A stretch of 43,300 nt of DNA from positions 12,158 through 55,457 of the forward strand of contig DKVO01000041.1 of assembly GCA_002491245.1 (NCBI GenBank), written 5' to 3'. Position 1 is the first letter of the stretch. Each line of letters opens with the position of its first letter. The position numbers and the translations under genes were made by a program. Source of the DNA: Porphyromonadaceae bacterium UBA7176 (lineage in GTDB: Bacteria; Bacteroidota; Bacteroidia; Bacteroidales; Muribaculaceae). Below, one piece after another: positions 7,669 through 15,330 of the stretch. The notes beneath the pieces are model-generated. The model ran no database searches. It was not told where the DNA came from and saw only the letters and a list, made by a program, of their open reading frames with translations.

Positions 7669-10380
7669 ATGAGACGACTTTTTTCAGTATTTTTAGTGCT
7701 GTTGCTTGCAGGAGCTGTGGCTTATGCGGCCGACGGCTTTATCAACTGCAAAGGTACGGTAATCGATGAGGAAGGCGAACCTATCATAGGCGCCGGTATC
7801 GTCGTTAACAAGGGCCGCGCTCTTGGTGTTACCGACTTCAACGGCGAGTTCAACGTCAAAGTTCCCTCCGACGTGCGTAAGATTACCTTCAGCTATGTAG
7901 GTTACACCAGCCGCACTGTCGATGTGAAAGCCGACATGGGTACTATCAAGCTCGAGCCTTCGAAAGAAATGCTCAACGACGTGGTTGTAACCCAGTCGCT
8001 CGCACGAACCCGTCAGACTCCTGTGGCTGTTTCCCAGGTAAACAAAGTCGAGATAGACACAAAACTCGGCACTCAGGAACTCCCCGAAGTTCTCAACACC
8101 ACTCCCGGTGTATGGGCTACAAAAGATGGCGGCGGTTTCGGCGATGCCAAAATCAACATGCGTGGTTTCAAAAGCGAAAACCTCGCAGTTATGGTCAACG
8201 GTATTCCTGTCAATGATATGGAAGGCGGATGGGTATACTGGTCGAACTGGGCCGGCCTGAGCGATGTAGCTTCCAACATCCAGACACAGCGCGGTCTCGG
8301 TGCAGCTGTTCTTTCGGCTCCATCGGTTGGCGGCACTATCAATATCACCACACAGAGTCTCGATGCCGAGAAAGGCGGACGCGTATGGTATGGCTTCGGC
8401 AACGACGGCCTCAACGACATGGGCGTGAAACTCTCCACCGGTCTGATGAAAGGCGGTTGGGCTGTCACTGTACTCGGAAGCCACAAATGGGGCGACGGAT
8501 ATATTCAGGGCACTCCTTTTACTTCTTATAACTACTTTGTCAACATCTCGAAGCGCATCAACGACAACCATCAGTTATCGCTGACCGCTTTCGGCGCTCC
8601 TCAGACCCACGACAAACGTGGCAACAAAGATGGTCTTTCAATTAAAGAATATCAGACCTACGGCAAGCGCGTGATGGGCAACGAGAGCCCCTATCGCTAC
8701 AACGCTACTTTCGGTTACGACCTTCACGGTCAGGTGCGCAGCTCCAACAAAAACACATACCACAAACCCCAGATTTCGCTTGCACACATATGGCAGATCA
8801 ATAAGAAATCGAGTTTGTCTACTACCTTATATGTATCTCTCGCCAAAGGCGGTGGTTACTCCGGTCAGGGACGTGGCAGCTACTCAAATCAAAGTTGGTT
8901 CGGCGCTACAAATGGTGTGGCAAACACTCTCTTCCGTTGCGAGGACGGTACTTTCGACTATGCGGCTATACAAGAGATGAACATGGCTTCAAATACCGGT
9001 TCTAACATGGTGATGAGCCAGAGCAACAACTCTCACAACTGGTACGGACTCGTGTCGACATATCAGAATAGCTTCTTAGACAAAAAACTCAATTTCCTCG
9101 CCGGTATCGACCTTCGTTACTACGTCGGCTACCATGATAACAAGATTATCGATCTCTACGACGGCGAATATTATATCGACGACAGCTCGCGCGATGATGT
9201 GAAACCCGAGAACAACGCCGCTGCCGCAAACCCCGGATGGATATATGAGAAACTCGGCGTAGGCGACTATGTATACCGCCACTATATCGGCTACACTCAG
9301 CAGGAAGGCGGATATGTGCAAGGTGAGCTCAACCTTCTCGATAAGAAACTCAATCTCGTCCTCTCCGGATCTCTCAACCATGTAGGATATAAGCGTGAGG
9401 ATCTGTTCTACTACGACAAAGAGCACGGCACAACTCCTTGGTACAGCTTCATGGGTGGTACTGCCAAATTTGGTGTGAACTACAATATCGACCGCCACAA
9501 CAATGTATTCGCAAACGTAGGTTACATCAGCCGCGCCCCTTACTTCGCCAATGGTGTGTTCCTGTCGCAGGCTACATCGAACGCTACCAACCCCGATCCT
9601 CTCAATGAAAAAGTGTTCTCGGCCGAGCTTGGTTACAATTTCCGTTCCAAGATGTTCTCTGCTACAGTCAACGCTTACTACACCAAGTGGATGGACAAGA
9701 CTTCGGTCAAATCGGGTACTTTCAACAGTGGTGCGCATCAGGGCGAGCGCTATGTGATGAACCTCGCCGGTGTAGATGCCCGTCACATGGGTATTGAGGT
9801 AAATGCCACATTCGTGCCGGCAAACTGGGTTGAATTTACCGGTATGTTGTCTTTGGGTAACTATGAGTGGGCTTCGAACTCCAAAGGTTATTTCTATAAT
9901 CTCCAGGGCCAGCCTATCAAGACAAATGGAGATGTTGCCTCCGGCATCATGAGCGACGACCACGCAAGCGGTATACTCAATCAGAAAGGTATCAAGGTGG
10001 GTGGTTCGGCTCAAACTACAGCTGCCATCGGAGCCACGTTCCGTCCCTGGAAAGGTTTCCGTATAGGTGCCGATTGGAAAGTCAACGCACGCAACTACTC
10101 TGATTATACTCTCTCAACTCCTGACCTTGGCAAAGAGATAAGCCTTGCAAAACCCTGGCGTATACCCTGGGGAAATCAGCTCGACCTCCACGCTTCGTGG
10201 AACTTCAACATCGGTGGGGTCAACGCCACTCTCTTCGGCAATATCCACAACCTCTTCGACTACAACTACGTTGTGGATGCATGGAGCAACTCGTCGGTCG
10301 ACGGTGCATGGGACAACATCTATGGCACATTCTATTCCTTTGGCCGCACTTACTCGATGAAACTGCGTGTTAACTTTTAA
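7669..10380 (+). CDS. TonB-dependent receptor with carboxypeptidase-like N-domain
   Basis: Outer-membrane TonB-dependent transporter of 903 residues with a signal peptide at 1-21 (cut after AVAYA). A carboxypeptidase-regulatory-like beta-sandwich spans about 25-105 (GTVIDEEGEPIIGAGIVV, then VGYTSRTVDV). The plug domain is at about 115-235 (TPGVWATKDGGGFGDAKINMRG and SVGGTINITT), and the beta-barrel runs to the end, closing with YSMKLRVNF and the terminal Phe typical of outer-membrane barrels. It resembles SusC-like receptors in its N-domain but is shorter than most SusC proteins, and no SusD follows. Its partner is the surface lipoprotein 12 bp downstream, which suggests a two-component uptake pair. 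The ligand could be a peptide, metal complex or glycan; the sequence does not say which. Confidence 0.93.
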   Translation: MRRLFSVFLVLLLAGAVAYAADGFINCKGTVIDEEGEPIIGAGIVVNKGRALGVTDFNGEFNVKVPSDVRKITFSYVGYTSRTVDVKADMGTIKLEPSKEMLNDVVVTQSLARTRQTPVAVSQVNKVEIDTKLGTQELPEVLNTTPGVWATKDGGGFGDAKINMRGFKSENLAVMVNGIPVNDMEGGWVYWSNWAGLSDVASNIQTQRGLGAAVLSAPSVGGTINITTQSLDAEKGGRVWYGFGNDGLNDMGVKLSTGLMKGGWAVTVLGSHKWGDGYIQGTPFTSYNYFVNISKRINDNHQLSLTAFGAPQTHDKRGNKDGLSIKEYQTYGKRVMGNESPYRYNATFGYDLHGQVRSSNKNTYHKPQISLAHIWQINKKSSLSTTLYVSLAKGGGYSGQGRGSYSNQSWFGATNGVANTLFRCEDGTFDYAAIQEMNMASNTGSNMVMSQSNNSHNWYGLVSTYQNSFLDKKLNFLAGIDLRYYVGYHDNKIIDLYDGEYYIDDSSRDDVKPENNAAAANPGWIYEKLGVGDYVYRHYIGYTQQEGGYVQGELNLLDKKLNLVLSGSLNHVGYKREDLFYYDKEHGTTPWYSFMGGTAKFGVNYNIDRHNNVFANVGYISRAPYFANGVFLSQATSNATNPDPLNEKVFSAELGYNFRSKMFSATVNAYYTKWMDKTSVKSGTFNSGAHQGERYVMNLAGVDARHMGIEVNATFVPANWVEFTGMLSLGNYEWASNSKGYFYNLQGQPIKTNGDVASGIMSDDHASGILNQKGIKVGGSAQTTAAIGATFRPWKGFRIGADWKVNARNYSDYTLSTPDLGKEISLAKPWRIPWGNQLDLHASWNFNIGGVNATLFGNIHNLFDYNYVVDAWSNSSVDGAWDNIYGTFYSFGRTYSMKLRVNF

Positions 10381-10392
10381 TATCAGACAACA

Positions 10393-12360
10393 ATGAAAGC
10401 AAATTCATATATACGCTTCTTTGCCCTGGCAGGTCTGGCTGTCGCAGCAACTGCGTGCGACGAAAATTCGTGGAACGACCATCTCGACGGTTTCGATGAA
10501 TTCGAAAACAAGCCGACCACACAGGTAGAGACTGTAGAATATACTCTTACCGATGCTGACTACGGTACTATCGCCGGCCTCAGTGAAAACATAGCGCTCG
10601 CAGGTACCGAAGGTGCCAAGGCTCTTAAAGCTGTAGGTGATCAGAAACGCTTCTCCGAAGCTGCCGGTGCCGACATGTATGTTCCGGCATATCTGGCAAG
10701 CACAAGCTTCCCTTATTTTACGCTCAACGACGGCTCGGCTGTGAAACTGACCTACAACATGGCTGTGGGCGAACCCGAAGATTTCGTCGATGCAGGCAAG
10801 CCGCAGAAATATACTGTCACCGAAGAGCAGTACAAAAACAAAGTATGGACTCCCGAGCATTATTGCTACGCTATAGCTCCGTCGATGGATCCTGTTGAAA
10901 TCATCCCCGGCCTTCTCGGTGATGTCGACGGTGAAGAAAATCCTTTCTGCGTGGTTTCTTATAATCTCGCTGTTGAAGAGCCTGTATTCGACGATGACGC
11001 CGATGTGCTCGACGTGCTTCTCGATGCTCCTTTCAATGCCGACTTGTGTAACTTCTCTATCGATAATGTGGAGAAGCCTGCCGAGATAGAGAATGTATGG
11101 GCATGGGGCGGTGCCAACTACGGTGCTAAAGCGACAGCTTTTTCAAGCAGCGTTAATTACAAGAGCGAGTCATGGCTTATTTCTCCGGTTATCGACCTCG
11201 GTGGTCACGAAGGGGCCATGATGTCGTTCGAACAAGCTACCAACTTCTTTGCCAGTGTGGAGGCCGCTAAAGACGAGGCTACTGTGTGGATTAGAGAGGA
11301 AGATGGTGAATGGTCGCAGATAACAGGCTATGATTTCCCGGCTTCGATGTCGTGGAGCTTCGTTTCTTCTGGCGATATTGACATATCTGATTTCGATGGA
11401 AAGAAAATTCAGATTGCTTTCAAATACACATCCGACACCAAAGCCGGTACATGGGAAGTGAAGAATGTCAAGGTTATGTCGGTACCTCTCGATAAAGGTC
11501 GCATCGATGTTGAGTCTGAGCTTGTTCGTGCTATGTTCTACTGGAATGGCAGCGAATGGACAGGCAGCAAGACCGACTATATCTTCATCACCAACGAAGA
11601 CTATAAGGTCATGGGCCAGAAATACTCCAACTTACCTTCGGCCGAACCTTATCTTTCCACATGGCTCGGTATAAACTATGCTTACGCTTTGGCCGATGAT
11701 ATGAAATATGTCATCTGGACCAAATATGCCGACGGCAAGAGCTCCGACCAATGCTCGGCTTACAAATACGACGGCTCTGTATGGAAACCTTACAGCTTCG
11801 TTGAAGAGAAGACAAGCCAGTTTGTCCGCACAGGAGGCAAATGGATGTTCGATCCCAATGTGACTATCACTCTGCCTGCAGGTAAAAATCAGGAGATGAG
11901 TACCAAATATTTCCAGGCTTGCGTTGACTGGGTATTCGAAAACATCTGCAAACCCCTTGGCGACACTGATATCAAGAGCAACAAGTTCTATATCTCGAAG
12001 TATGGCAACAACGAGTACTATTCAGGTACTTCTGCCTTCCAGGGTAATGTCGACCTCCGCGCCGATGCCGCTCGCACACAGTATGCCGCCGGATACGAAG
12101 GTATGACAGATCAGGAGATCATCGATCTCGAGAAGAAACGTTTCATGGAAGAAACCATGCCCGGTGCTCTCGGTATGATTCATCCCGAAGCCGAGCCTCT
12201 CGCAGGTTTCGATGTGCTCTACACCATCAACTTCTCTGCCTATGAATACGATGAGGTGGAAAAGAAAAACCTCACTAACGAATACACCGCTGTGTTCAAG
12301 GTGACAGGCAAGGGTAAATTCGAGCCTGTGAGCTGCACTTGGGGATATCCTGCGGAATAA
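10393..12360 (+). CDS. Choice-of-anchor J surface lipoprotein, receptor partner
   Basis: A 655-residue lipoprotein. The signal peptide ends in a lipobox with Cys22 (LAVAATAC), and the mature start CDENSW is acidic, like the Bacteroidetes signal for export to the cell surface. After a linker, a repeated helical-looking region (YTLTDADYGTIAGLSENIA, then YVPAYLASTSFPYF) runs to about 190. A jelly-roll 'choice-of-anchor J' domain follows at about 200-370, including ESWLISPVIDLGG and WEVKNVKVMS. The C-terminal half (380-655) I do not recognise. It lacks SusD features and TPR helices. With the receptor only 12 bp upstream, it probably forms the extracellular lid or ligand-binding part of that transporter. 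A terminator follows. Confidence 0.85.
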   Translation: MKANSYIRFFALAGLAVAATACDENSWNDHLDGFDEFENKPTTQVETVEYTLTDADYGTIAGLSENIALAGTEGAKALKAVGDQKRFSEAAGADMYVPAYLASTSFPYFTLNDGSAVKLTYNMAVGEPEDFVDAGKPQKYTVTEEQYKNKVWTPEHYCYAIAPSMDPVEIIPGLLGDVDGEENPFCVVSYNLAVEEPVFDDDADVLDVLLDAPFNADLCNFSIDNVEKPAEIENVWAWGGANYGAKATAFSSSVNYKSESWLISPVIDLGGHEGAMMSFEQATNFFASVEAAKDEATVWIREEDGEWSQITGYDFPASMSWSFVSSGDIDISDFDGKKIQIAFKYTSDTKAGTWEVKNVKVMSVPLDKGRIDVESELVRAMFYWNGSEWTGSKTDYIFITNEDYKVMGQKYSNLPSAEPYLSTWLGINYAYALADDMKYVIWTKYADGKSSDQCSAYKYDGSVWKPYSFVEEKTSQFVRTGGKWMFDPNVTITLPAGKNQEMSTKYFQACVDWVFENICKPLGDTDIKSNKFYISKYGNNEYYSGTSAFQGNVDLRADAARTQYAAGYEGMTDQEIIDLEKKRFMEETMPGALGMIHPEAEPLAGFDVLYTINFSAYEYDEVEKKNLTNEYTAVFKVTGKGKFEPVSCTWGYPAE

Positions 12361-12388
12361 ATTTAGCAGTATAAGCCAATAAATTAGA

Positions 12389-12425
12389 AAGAGGCGCCTC
12401 AACAGGGGTGCCTCTTCTATTTTTT
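12389..12425 (+). terminator. Terminator after the receptor-lipoprotein operon
   Basis: A 12-bp stem with G-T wobbles and a 4-nt loop is followed by CTTCTA and then T6. It lies 29 bp after the stop, and its T-run abuts the next promoter. Confidence 0.85.
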
Positions 12426-12426
12426 G

Positions 12427-12458
12427 TTTGCCAATTAAAAATATATTGTTTAAATTTG
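12427..12458 (+). promoter_or_regulatory. Promoter for the LpxA-type gene
   Basis: TTTG at 12427-12430, a 20-nt spacer and TAAATTTG at 12451-12458 match the Bacteroidetes consensus exactly. The ATG lies 37 bp downstream. Confidence 0.8.
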
Positions 12459-12495
12459 GTGGCATATTAAATTCTAATTTTAAAACTCTGCAATT

Positions 12496-13284
12496 ATGAT
12501 AAGTCCGTTAGCCTATGTGGATGCAAAAGCGCAACTTGGTAAAGACGTTACCATACATCCTTTTGCTTATATCGATGCCGACACCGTTATTGGCGACGGC
12601 TGTGAGATCATGCCATATGCAAGTATCGTTCATGGTACTACGCTGGGAAAGAACGTCAAGGTATATCAGGGTGCTATCGTTGGTGCCGATCCTCAGGACT
12701 TCCGTTGGAAAGGCAATCCGTCGTTCTGCACGGTTGGCGATAACACCGTGATACGCGAGCATGTGATCATCAACAGAGGTATATACTCGCAGGGTGGTAC
12801 CGAAATCGGTGCCGACAGTTTCGTGATGGGCGACAGCCATATTGGTCACGACTCTCATGTGGCTTCGAAATGTGTGATAGGCAACAGCGTCACCATAGCT
12901 GGTGATGTCGATATCGATACAGGCACTATCATTTCATCGAGCGCCGTCATCCATGAGCGGAGCCGCATCGGCAAATTCGTGCTCGTAAAAGGCGGTACGC
13001 GTATCAGCGGCAACGTGCCTCCGTTTGTCATCATGGCACATAATCCTGTCACCTATTACGGTGTCAATTCAATAGTGATGAGCAAACATGCCGGTTTCAC
13101 CGAAGAGCAGATCGATGATATAGCCAAAGCATATCGTCAGATCTACCAAAGCCAGACTTCAGTCTTCAATGCTCTCAAGCGCATCGAGGCAGATATAGCC
13201 GATTCTCCCGTAAGAGATGAGATTTTGTCGTTCATCCGCGACGTCAATCTCAAGCTTGCTGGCGACCGCTTCGATGCAGAATAA
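12496..13284 (+). CDS. LpxA-type UDP-GlcNAc O-acyltransferase, divergent
   Basis: Left-handed parallel beta-helix acyltransferase of 262 residues, built from hexapeptide repeats (for example VTIHPFAYIDADTVIGDG) and ending in a helical domain (FTEEQIDDIAKAYRQIY), which is LpxA architecture. LpxA transfers a beta-hydroxyacyl chain from ACP to UDP-GlcNAc in the first step of lipid A synthesis. The catalytic histidine is present at His118 in SHIGHD, and the nucleotide-side motif NPVTYYGVNS is kept. However, the conserved VHQF segment of standard LpxA reads IHERS here (about 152-156), and residues around it differ. It may be a second LpxA paralog with other acyl or sugar specificity. No lpxB, lpxC or lpxD is adjacent, unlike a normal lipid A cluster. 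It has its own consensus promoter. Confidence 0.85.
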   Translation: MISPLAYVDAKAQLGKDVTIHPFAYIDADTVIGDGCEIMPYASIVHGTTLGKNVKVYQGAIVGADPQDFRWKGNPSFCTVGDNTVIREHVIINRGIYSQGGTEIGADSFVMGDSHIGHDSHVASKCVIGNSVTIAGDVDIDTGTIISSSAVIHERSRIGKFVLVKGGTRISGNVPPFVIMAHNPVTYYGVNSIVMSKHAGFTEEQIDDIAKAYRQIYQSQTSVFNALKRIEADIADSPVRDEILSFIRDVNLKLAGDRFDAE

Positions 13285-13373
13285 TATCAGCTCATACACA
13301 AGGTTAAATAGGTAGAATAGCGGTACTCCATCATCCCAAAGGCAGCATAATTGGCTGCCATAAACTAAGGTAA

Positions 13374-14861
13374 ATGTATAAATTTTTTAGGTTACGTATA
13401 GTCATATTGTTCCTGTCGCTATCTATAGCGGCAGGTTCATATGCTTTTATGCCCGACTCTACATATAGGTATATGGTGCAGGGTATGTCGGTCGTATCGA
13501 CAAAACAGACTCCGTTCTGGATGGTCAACAACCGTCTCGGGCTATCTTCGCTAAACCGCAGCAATGGATATCTGCGTGCTGCCGCTTTCCGCGATATCGA
13601 CTCTACACGCCGATTTTCATGGGGTGCCGGTGTAGATTTGGTAGCGCCCTATAATTTCACCTCTAAGTTTGTCATACAGCAGCTTTATGGCGAAGTGAAA
13701 TATCGCTCGCTGCAACTTACTGTTGGGTCGAAAGAACGCTATATGGGACTGGTAAATCAGGAATTGAGTTCAGGCGACATGGTATTTTCGCTCAACGCCA
13801 GACCTATTCCTCAGGTACACCTTGCCATGCCCGATTATCAATGGGTACCCTTGACTCGCAATTGGTTGGCTATCAAAGGCTTCTTTTCTTTCGGTATGTT
13901 TACCGACGGACGTTGGGAGCAGCATCGCTACGATGGTCATGCGTCATGGGATAAAAATGTGCTCTACCACACCAAAGGGGTGTTCCTGCGCGGTGGAAAT
14001 ACCGACCGCTTTCCTCTCACCGTAGAAGGTGGTTTTGAAATGGGTACCCAGTTCGGTGGCAAATGCTTTATTTATAAAGGAAACGGTAAATACGATATAG
14101 TGAATATGCGCCACGGCTTCAAACAATTCCTTGAAGCTATATTCGGTTTAAGCGGTGGCGACGCCGACGATCCGTGGCAGGACGGTGAGATATCCAACTG
14201 CTACGGAAATCATGTTGGCGAATGGTCGTTGGCTGCCACATGGGCGCCTAAAAATGCAGGGTGGAGTGTCAAAGCCTATTATCAGCATTACTTCGAAGAT
14301 CATTCGCAGCTTTTTTTCGATTATGCGTGGAAAGACATGTTGCTCGGCACCGAAATCACACTGCCTCAAAACCCGTTCGTCGATAAATTCGTATACGAAT
14401 ACCTCTACACCAAAGATCAGTCAGGACCGGTCTACTGGGACCACACACCCGATATACCCGTGCAGATAAGCGGTCGCGACAATTATTACAACCACTCAAT
14501 CTACACCGGTTGGCAACACTGGGGCATGGGCCTCGGCAATCCTTTATTGCTGTCGCCAATCTATAGCGATGCAAATAAATTTGACCATACACGTCTTATA
14601 GGACATCATTTCGGTCTGTCCGGACGTCCTTCCGACGAGTTCTACTACCGCATATTGCTATCCGCTACAAGGTCGTGGGGTACATATTTCAACCGTCCGC
14701 CAAAGGTGATGAAAAACTTCAACGGACTCCTCGAAGTAACTTATTCGCCACGTCGTATACCCGGATGGAGTTTTCGGATTGGCGTTGCCGGCGACCACGG
14801 CGACATCGTGCGTAATACTTTTGGTGGCATGTTGACCATTACTAAAACCGGACTGCTATGA
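13374..14861 (+). CDS. Capsule assembly Wzi-family outer membrane protein
   Basis: A 495-residue protein with a signal peptide at about 1-25 (IVILFLSLSIAAGSYA) and many alternating aromatic beta-strands, matching the Bacteroidetes branch of the Wzi capsule-assembly family. The early signature VSTKQTPFWMVNNRLGL and the central LQLTVGSKERYMGL and KGFFSFGMFTDGRW are typical of these barrels. Wzi in enterobacteria is an 18-stranded outer-membrane lectin that anchors capsular polysaccharide; the role here is by family analogy. A small hairpin (13341-13359) precedes the start, and I find no consensus promoter in the 89-bp gap, so read-through from the LpxA-type gene is possible. It overlaps the next gene by four bases (ATGA). 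Confidence 0.88.
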   Translation: MYKFFRLRIVILFLSLSIAAGSYAFMPDSTYRYMVQGMSVVSTKQTPFWMVNNRLGLSSLNRSNGYLRAAAFRDIDSTRRFSWGAGVDLVAPYNFTSKFVIQQLYGEVKYRSLQLTVGSKERYMGLVNQELSSGDMVFSLNARPIPQVHLAMPDYQWVPLTRNWLAIKGFFSFGMFTDGRWEQHRYDGHASWDKNVLYHTKGVFLRGGNTDRFPLTVEGGFEMGTQFGGKCFIYKGNGKYDIVNMRHGFKQFLEAIFGLSGGDADDPWQDGEISNCYGNHVGEWSLAATWAPKNAGWSVKAYYQHYFEDHSQLFFDYAWKDMLLGTEITLPQNPFVDKFVYEYLYTKDQSGPVYWDHTPDIPVQISGRDNYYNHSIYTGWQHWGMGLGNPLLLSPIYSDANKFDHTRLIGHHFGLSGRPSDEFYYRILLSATRSWGTYFNRPPKVMKNFNGLLEVTYSPRRIPGWSFRIGVAGDHGDIVRNTFGGMLTITKTGLL

Positions 14862-15262
14862 AACGTTTGTTATCTATAATCTTTGCAGTTTCTCTCATAA
14901 GCATCTGCGCTTGCCGTAAACTGCCGCAGATAGGCGATCTCGCCGGCCAATGGAGGATAGAGTCTATCGATTATCCCGACGGATCCAAGACCGGACGCAA
15001 CGGGTATTATTATTGTTTCTACCGCGATCTGGCTCAATTGTCGGGTAAGATAGTGGCTATGATGGATTATGAGAGACCCGAGATAACTCTCGAATTCAAA
15101 AAAACTAATCCTGAAAAATTGAAATCATGGGGTATAACAGTGTCGGCCGAGGACGTTGATACCATGCACTGGTACCAGCACTACCACATCGACCGCCTCA
15201 AAGGTTCGTCACTTATAATGACAACACCGCAAGGATCTACAATAACCCTCTCTAAATTTTAA
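14858..15262 (+). CDS. Small lipoprotein, lipocalin-like
   Basis: A 134-residue lipoprotein with a short signal peptide and probable acylated Cys19 (SISICAC). The mature part starts with LAGQWRIESIDYPDG, the 'GxW' opening strand common to lipocalin-like small lipoproteins of Bacteroidetes, and ends in a strand-rich segment (SSLIMTTPQGSTITLSKF). Its start codon overlaps the Wzi-family stop as ATGA, so translation is coupled and the two products probably act together in the outer membrane. Binding partner and function are unknown. Confidence 0.82.
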   Translation: MKRLLSIIFAVSLISICACRKLPQIGDLAGQWRIESIDYPDGSKTGRNGYYYCFYRDLAQLSGKIVAMMDYERPEITLEFKKTNPEKLKSWGITVSAEDVDTMHWYQHYHIDRLKGSSLIMTTPQGSTITLSKF

Positions 15263-15275
15263 TTTCAAAAAATAC

Positions 15276-15303
15276 TGAAGCCCGGGCCGAAACCCGGGCT
15301 TCA
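15276..15303. terminator. Bidirectional terminator between the lipoprotein gene and htpG
   Basis: A perfect 11-bp GC-rich stem has a 6-nt loop. On the minus strand it is followed by TATTTTTT, so it clearly serves htpG. On the plus strand the downstream sequence is only loosely T-rich. It sits between two convergent genes. Confidence 0.85.
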
Positions 15304-15330
15304 CACAATATACTTTTTACCTTAGAAGAA

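Noticed and set aside
7436..7669. A 77-codon minus-strand frame in the AT-rich gap
   Set aside because: Low-complexity start, no upstream signal, and it overlaps the promoter and leader of the receptor gene.
10393..12360. SusD homolog downstream of the receptor
   Set aside because: The protein lacks the helical TPR-type body of SusD and instead has an anchor J jelly-roll.
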